DNA from: Oscheius dolichura
Lineage: Eukaryota > Nematoda > Chromadorea > Rhabditida > Rhabditidae
DNA length: 64,000 nt
Assembly: GCA_932521035.1 (NCBI GenBank)
Contig: OW051497.1
Coordinates: 4,960,001-5,024,000, forward strand
Direction: 5' to 3'
The notes beneath the pieces were generated by a model. That model was not told the DNA's origin, searched no databases, and saw only the letters and a list, made by a program, of their open reading frames with translations. Below, piece after piece: positions 57,201-64,000 of this stretch. Position 1 is the stretch's first letter, and the number at the start of each line of letters is the position of its first letter. A program made the translations under genes and the position numbers.

Positions 57201-60200
57201 GCGTATAGTGGCTCCATGGTTCCGATAGCTTGTTGCTTCATCACATCATATAAACACAAGGCGCCCAACCAAACAGTCGTCCGGGGGACACCTACTGCTT
57301 CCTGCGGCATTGTCAAAGGCATAATGAAATCTCTAATCCTCTTGGTTCTATATTATGTCACTTCTGGTATAGCCGTTTTTGTTGTTTCCTTCAGTTTTAG
57401 TTTACCCCGAAACCCTTGAAGATCTATATAATTCACCCAAGGAGTCGTTGACTCTTCTGTTGATGGGAGACACCCAGCACTATTTCAAGTGTGAGCCAGG
57501 GAACATGCCCTGTAAGAAAGTCTCGAAAAAGTGTCGAGAAGTGTTCGGGTTAAATTATGTTTGATAAGTTTATGGCAAAGCCTCAGTGAAGTATTCAGTA
57601 CCTTAGACCAGCTCACCATACTAACCATAGTGCGAAGTTAGGAGAAGTGGAATGTGCCAAGGTAGAGAATCGGTATGCAAACAGGGTCCAACGACAAGTA
57701 AGATCATCGCGTAACCCGGGATTTAATTATTTAGGCAATAGGCAAGCTTATCCAAAGGATGAGATATAATCCGGCTGCTCTTCTCCTCAACGGCGACCTC
57801 ACTGATTTTGGACATCTGTCGGAGTTCGAGGAGTTTAAAGTTAATACATTTGAGTTACATCTACAACTATTTTGCAGAGGATCTGGCTTCGCGGATTTCC
57901 TATCCCAATCCTCCCTGGACTCGGCAACCACGACTACGAGAACAATGTCAACGACTGTGCCTTCAATTTCTGTGCCCACATGATGCTCACGTGGTTTGTC
58001 TGTAACGCGAGACTCAGTTTTATTTGAAGGTTTATCAATTATGCGAAGAACCATTCCCTCGAACTGGACTATAAGCGAAATGTCAAGAACGTTTTCGATA
58101 TAACCTACAGAGGATCCTTGGGATACTCAACGCGTGTATGTAGCCACAGTGGTATCCTTTCATTTGCTAACAACTTTTCTTCTCAGGAGCCAATTGCGCT
58201 AATATTATCCAGCTGAATAATGCTGTCGATTACGAAAAGAAGTTTTCCTCGTTCCTTGTTGACTGGGAAATAGTGTCAGCGATTGATTACCTCAAAAAGG
58301 AACTGGATCTGATAAAAGTAATTCCATATCAGTCCTACACACCTTGCAGGATATGGATATGCCCATTCTGATAAACATGCATCAGTGTGAAAATACCAGA
58401 CTGGAGAAAGTCAAGGAACTCCTTGGAAACTGGTGAATCTTCAAGTTGTCCTTAGCAATTTTACAGGATCTACGAAACGAGAAATTACGCTCACAAGAAG
58501 AGGATAGCCGTCTTCTTCGCGCATCTTCATTCTTATCACAGCGTGCGCACATTCTGTTTCCATGATACGCCCGTGCCATTCGTTTACGTCGGATCAGTTC
58601 CAAACAACCGGTATTACCCTTCACGAACTTTTAAAAGCTAATAATTTAGACTCTCTTTCCTAAGGATTAACGGTAATTCTACGAGTTTATATGGTCTAGC
58701 AACACGAGACGCCTTCGAATACGGGCAACATCTTGAACTACTTGGAACAATAGATAATCTGTGGAGCCCTTGTACAAAATCCAACCAGTCTTATGTTCCC
58801 TTCAGAGACGATTTCGCCAACAGTTTGTCAGATATTTTATGGGATTAATGTCGGTGTTTCATCCATTCCCGGTTCTGAAATAAAGATTTAAATGATTTCC
58901 AGCGCATCTGTTTAGCGCTGTGTAACAGCTTGCCGCCGGGGGCTCCGTGAATTTGTTGACGTACATCACCCAATGTACGATGGCTATTTGATATTCAAAC
59001 TAGTCCTATTTCTCTTTTTTGTTTCAAATAGTTTATCTAATTATATTTACTCAAATGGTAAGCGTTGATTTATGTTTTTGAAAAAAGAAAAAAAACAGAA
59101 ACATTCATCGATAGATCTCAATTACGTACGTTGGCGATCATCGAGCAGCGAGGAGACACTGGAAGGCTTGTTTTGTTAATCTGTGGGCAAAGGAAGGTTT
59201 GTAAAAGACCGAGAACAGAGGTTTGTGTCTATTCGTATGGTTCAGAAGAGTGTTCAGGTCCCTGAATGGGTCAGAGATTTCAACGACGAGCATGGATATG
59301 TGGGCAAGGAGCTCGTCCACTACCACTTCTATATTATGGGACCAGTACGTGGAATATTATTGTATACACTTTTATGTTTTGTCTAGCCGCTGCCGATCAT
59401 AACAGAAAGTATAGCGTTTCCGTCATTAGTTTACATCATTGCTAAAACACCGCACTACTTCAAGGGAGATATAGGAAACGAGGTATCGCTCTTTATACCA
59501 ACTTATCATTGTGTAGGCATCTGTTAAATCATGGCTGGAGGCTTTGGATGAAGTGAGTATTTCCAAACCGAAGGGGTTTAGTGATGTGACTCAACTACTC
59601 AACGAGATTTCTGGCGACGACTGCACCACGAAGTTCTTGTTAATGTTGAACAGCGAAATGAAATGCCCCTTTCCGAATTGGCCAATTCTTGCCAGGTAAG
59701 ACGTGCTCGCTTTATTCACATAAATAATATTAGACAGGTCGCTTCAAAACATCGTATACGCCCTGTCCAGATCTACGCGCCAATGCCGACCGAAACTCGT
59801 GTGGCTCTTTACAGAAGAATGCCCCTGCTTCCTAAAACCATATGCAGAACTTTGGTACTGCTGACACAGAACAGCTACAGCTTCCTGCCGGACATAGTAT
59901 CGACGGCTGAAGTGAATTTGCTTCTCTCTTCTAATAGAATACCTTTTACAGATATCAGAATGGCTAGAAGAGCATTTTCCTTCAAATTATTCGGAATGTG
60001 GAAGCCTACTGGAAACTGTCTGGGCTCCCCTTCGTCCTCCTTTGACAGAGCTGGAACTTATCTTCTTTACTGGTGAACATGATCTCGGCACTCTCGAGCA
60101 TAATTGGTCTTACATCTGGATCGGAACCGTCGGTGGATGTGCGGTTTGTACCTTAGCTTTTAGTATTTTTTGGGGTCTCAATGGCAGTGCCTTTGCTAAA

Positions 60201-63200
60201 TAAAAATTATTCTACACCTGAAAGCTAGACGACCTTTAGTTTTTTGGATTTTCCAATGCTTTTTGTTCTAGAGGGGGAAAGTCAATAATTTTTTTAACAT
60301 GAAATCACACAGAATGTTCGCCAGTGCTTCTTTATCAGTAACTTTTACCAAACTGAGGCGTCGCTGTGAGACCCCTCCCTATCGACTCAGAGAGCGGTGA
60401 GCGCCATGCTGCATAATAAATTGCTCGCGAGATGCGCCTAACATTTCGTCCGGACTTATTCCGGTTAAACTTCATACAAAACTTCAAAAATACTTCATTA
60501 TGGTAAGCATCGATCACATATCTGTACCCAAAAGTACACCACCCGGTTTTTAATAAATAAGAATATAAAGAAAAATAATATCACTGTTTTTCGAAACGTT
60601 TCCGCAAGGAGTCCGACAACTCTTGAAGGACTGTCGTATTTCCTGTCCTCAGATCATCAAAAGCGTCTTTGAGAAATACTGTAAAAACTTCTTGTTTCCG
60701 TATTCTGTCTTCCGTTACCTGTATCAGCATTGAATTGCTTGGCTACTTCCGGATCAAGGTTGTCTATTGGACGTACGGCAGTGGCAAAGTCGTTCATGAT
60801 TCTATCGGAAATGTCGGCAAGCAGCTTTTTGAACAATGCCTCCTCTGAATTAGAAATCCTTAGATAAAGTCTTTACAAAGGAAGCTTACGATCATATTTC
60901 TTCTTATGGGCAAAGACAAAGGCGTTCACAATGTGGGCATCTAGGAAGATTTCTTCTAGTCGGTGGAATAATTGCAGCATCTCCTGGCCGACATTGGTCA
61001 CATACTCGTTGGGAGCATGAGCAAAAGATGGAAGCTTACTGCTGGATTGCGTCGTCGATGGCTTTTTCTATAAGGAATGTCTAAGAAGCATTGTAAACCA
61101 TTACCAATGCTTGCATCTTCTCGGCCATTTCATTTGTGGCTACTGTGCATTTTGTTCTCAAAGAAGTAACAAGAGCCTCAACTACGCCTCGGTTCCACTT
61201 CATGACAGCCTTTGTAGGAATGCTGAGGCTTGGACTATCTATATTTGGAATGTATAACTCTAAGACTAAATGGATGTACCGTCTTCCAGGGTCCACCTGT
61301 CGTTGAATTGCTCCATTTGACTCGCAAACTGGCCCGATGTGTGACAAACTTCAATGAGATCATCAACGGTCCTGGGAGCACCAGAGGAGCTCACTGAATA
61401 ATTCCACGAACGCAGCTTTACCATAAAGTTTTCCATGACTTTCTAGAAAAGAAGTCTGCAAAATAAGAAAGTTGGTACCTCAATAGGTTGCTCGACTATT
61501 TCGGTGGTCTTTTCCTCGTCGAATATCTCCTTGGTATGGGAAAGAAGATCTCCGAATAAGCTAAACAGCTGGGTGATAGCTACCCGAAAGTTCTCTACGC
61601 TGGTACGAAACGAGGTCCCGGTCTAAACAGCGTCCGTGTACTGTTTAGGAAAAGAAGCTTACGAATTCCCAGGAGTTGACCTTCGATAGAGCGTATGTCG
61701 TTAGAGCTGATCGGAATGGCTGTACAAGTTTCTCTAAAATATATCTGTCCAATGATTTCATAATCTCTTGCAGTGCTTGGTTCTGTGCGGTTGTTTCTGA
61801 TTTAAAGACCTAAATTTGCTCGATAAGCACAATTAAATAAAACTGACTTTTTCTAGTTTTTGCAACAGATCGATAGGATTTTCAGCTTCGGGCACCAACG
61901 CGGCCAGAGCCGGCTCAATATTCATTAGAGAAATTCCTTCCTTCATTGCCTGTGCAAGAAGTTCGGTTGCAGTAAACTCGGACATAAAACGGCGTAGGAC
62001 TCTAGGCAACGAGGGTTGGGAAGGGCTAAAAGACTCACTTGTGATGGTGGGTGAAGACAAATTCGATCTCCTTTCGAAGAGAAGTCACCAAAGCAGAGAC
62101 ATTGGTCGTTACCAGACTGTACTCCTTCAGACAATTGATTGATACCCTTTTGAATGTACCAAGGAATTCTAAAAATTAAATTATGTGAAACAGAAAACAA
62201 AAACCTTCTTGCCGGCCTAACTTTTCGTAACATTTTTGAATTTCGCTTAATTTATCGTAGTCGCTCTGTTTGATAGCAAAGACGAGTGCTGCTGACTGCC
62301 AACCCAAGTAACGGTCTTTCAACTGCTCCAAAGCTTTATCATCACCATGATTGGGAATGTACTGCAAAGAATATCAAAATGGAAAATAAATTCTTTACCT
62401 GTCGTAGCGTTTCGTAGCTTTGCTGCATATCAACAAGACTTTCATAGACCTTTTGTTGGTCTTCCCCGCATTCTGCCAGTGCCTCCTTTGCGCTGTCCAA
62501 CTGAGCACGAGCCTAAATCAAAGGTAAGAAGCAATATTTCAATCAAAAATCAAATAAAGAAGAAAATTTTACTTTTATAAAGTTGATCAATGCATTTGTC
62601 CTTGTCTTCGCCTGATCGTACTCCAAAACGGCAGAGGTGCCTCCAAACGAGCCTTCATTCATCCGAACAGTTTTAATATGCTCTTCCAAAGAGCATTTAA
62701 GCTGCTCCATTGTTGTACAAAGGTCGCTAAGGTTCTCATACCTAAAATAATTAATATAAAAAAGAACACGGGTAACAAACTTGACTCTGGCGGTCTCTAT
62801 TTCGTCTTTAGTATGAAAAATGGCACGTTTTCCAAGATCCACTTCATTATTTGTTTTACTGAGGCTTTCTATTAGTCTAAAGCATCCACATATGTCAGGA
62901 AAATAAATAATTTACCGCTGTTTCCTTTCCTCCCGTGTGGTATTTTCAAAAAGAGCCGATAAACTGGAAATTAAGGGGATATTAGGGTTCTGAAATAGAA
63001 TCAATTTAATACTACGTTTATTTACCTGTAATATCTCTTCCATGCCTATGAATAAATAAAATTAAAGCGTTTTTCAACTTTTGGAAAGTTGCCACGATGA
63101 AAGAAAACTTATCGGAGAGAGGGATCGCGCCGAGACCCGCTATCTCCTCTTCGGGCAGGAGCACTGCTGATGGCCACAGAGCACAATTACAGTGGGCTGG

Positions 63201-64000
63201 AACTGAGGATGACTTGAAAAAGGTATAGTCTTCGAAGAAAGGGAGAATTATGAGCATGGAAAAAAGAAAATCGGCAAATAAGACGCTTGGCCGTGTACCA
63301 CATTGGCCGAATTTTTCTGCAATTTTGCCTCACTTGTCAAAATTGACATTTGCGAAAGTACCTTATAGTGAATTTTTCTCATTAGCTTGTTATTCATTTG
63401 CTAGCACGCATCCTCAGGATCGTTTAGCAAAAAGAATGAGGAATTCTAGTAACAGTAGCATCCAATTGAATTTAACAAGTGACGAAAAATTGCAACAAAA
63501 AAAACAATCGGCCAAAATAATACAAAGGGGCTTCGACAAGTCTCGACAGCTTTCGACAAGTCTCGACCAAACCCGGATTAGCCTCCCCATGGAATTGGGG
63601 GCTTCGACAAGTCTCGACAGCTTTCGACAAGTCTCGACAGCTTTCGACAAGTCTCGACCAAACCCGGATTAGCCTCCCCATGGAATTGGGGGCTTCGACA
63701 AGTCTCGACAGCTTTCGACAAGTCTCGACCAAACCCGGATTAGCCTCCCCATGGAAATGGGGGGCTTCGACAAGTCTCGACAGCTTTCGACAAGTCTCGA
63801 CCAAACCCGGATTAGCCTCCCCATGGAATTGGGGGCTTCGACAAGTCTCGACAGCTTTCGACAAGTCTCGACCAAACCCGGATTAGCCTCCCCATGGAAT
63901 TGGGAGCTTCGACAAGTCTCGACAGCTTTCGACAAGTCTCGACCAAACCCGGATTAGCCTCCCCATGGAATTAGGGGCTTCGACAAGTCTCGACCAAACC

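Overview
The window is animal nuclear DNA from a very compact genome. Almost every recognisable gene is split by spliceosomal introns of about 26 to 47 bp (GT-AG, acceptors mostly of the form TTTTAG, TTTCAG or TATAG, one GC-AG), and genes lie on both strands separated by a few hundred bases. The gene content is bilaterian: a TBC1D16-like Rab-GAP, a tweety channel-like protein, an RGS12/14-type regulator, MFSD10, COG7, a PLD3-type phospholipase D, an ABTB2/ABTB3-type ankyrin-BTB protein, a peptide GPCR and a neuropeptide-like precursor. I cannot name the species. Tiny introns and secreted CAP, DM13 and metallophosphoesterase proteins suit a miniaturised or parasitic invertebrate with a streamlined genome. 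All gene models were spliced by eye from conserved reading frames and intron borders, so small exons and exact starts carry uncertainty.

Layout. 1-10.5 kb is gene dense: TBC1D16-like (+, 5' truncated by the window), secreted CAP protein (+), neuropeptide-like precursor (+), secreted double-DM13 protein (-), secreted glutaredoxin with a CRYS site (+), MFSD10 (+) and a small single-pass membrane protein (-). 10.5-13 kb has no gene I can name. 13-16.8 kb holds tweety (+) and a short CS-domain-like protein (-). 16.8-21.7 kb is gene poor. 21.7-27.4 kb holds a DMSR-like GPCR (+), a Ser/Lys-rich nuclear-type protein (+) and a secreted M14 carboxypeptidase-like pseudoenzyme (+). 27.4-32.4 kb is again gene poor. 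32.4-38.8 kb holds PLD3-like (+) and RGS12/14-like (-) genes, convergent. 38.8-47.2 kb is an 8.4 kb gene-poor block with strongly purine-rich top strand that flips to pyrimidine-rich near 46.1 kb. 47.3-49.6 kb has a small protein (+), a secreted Glu/Thr/Pro repeat protein built on an 11-copy 57-bp repeat (-), and a decayed copy of its last exons. 51.75-52.2 kb is a MITE-like DNA transposon with intact terminal inverted repeats and target duplication. 53-63 kb is dense again: a small secreted protein (+), ABTB2/3-like (+), metallophosphoesterase (+), a thioredoxin-like membrane protein (+) and COG7 (-). The window ends in a 71-bp satellite array that runs off the right edge.

How the genes relate: this is a set of unrelated eukaryotic loci, not an operon or a single pathway. 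Several act in secretion and membrane traffic (TBC1D16, COG7, PLD3) or in neuro-signalling (peptide precursor, GPCR, RGS), but no direct functional coupling is shown by the sequence. The most interesting items are the neuropeptide-like precursor, the secreted CRYS glutaredoxin, the catalytically dead M14 protein, the degenerate GoLoco motif of the RGS protein, a perfect 58-bp inverted duplication linking an intron of one gene to a splice junction of another, and the repeat-built secreted protein with its decaying neighbour.
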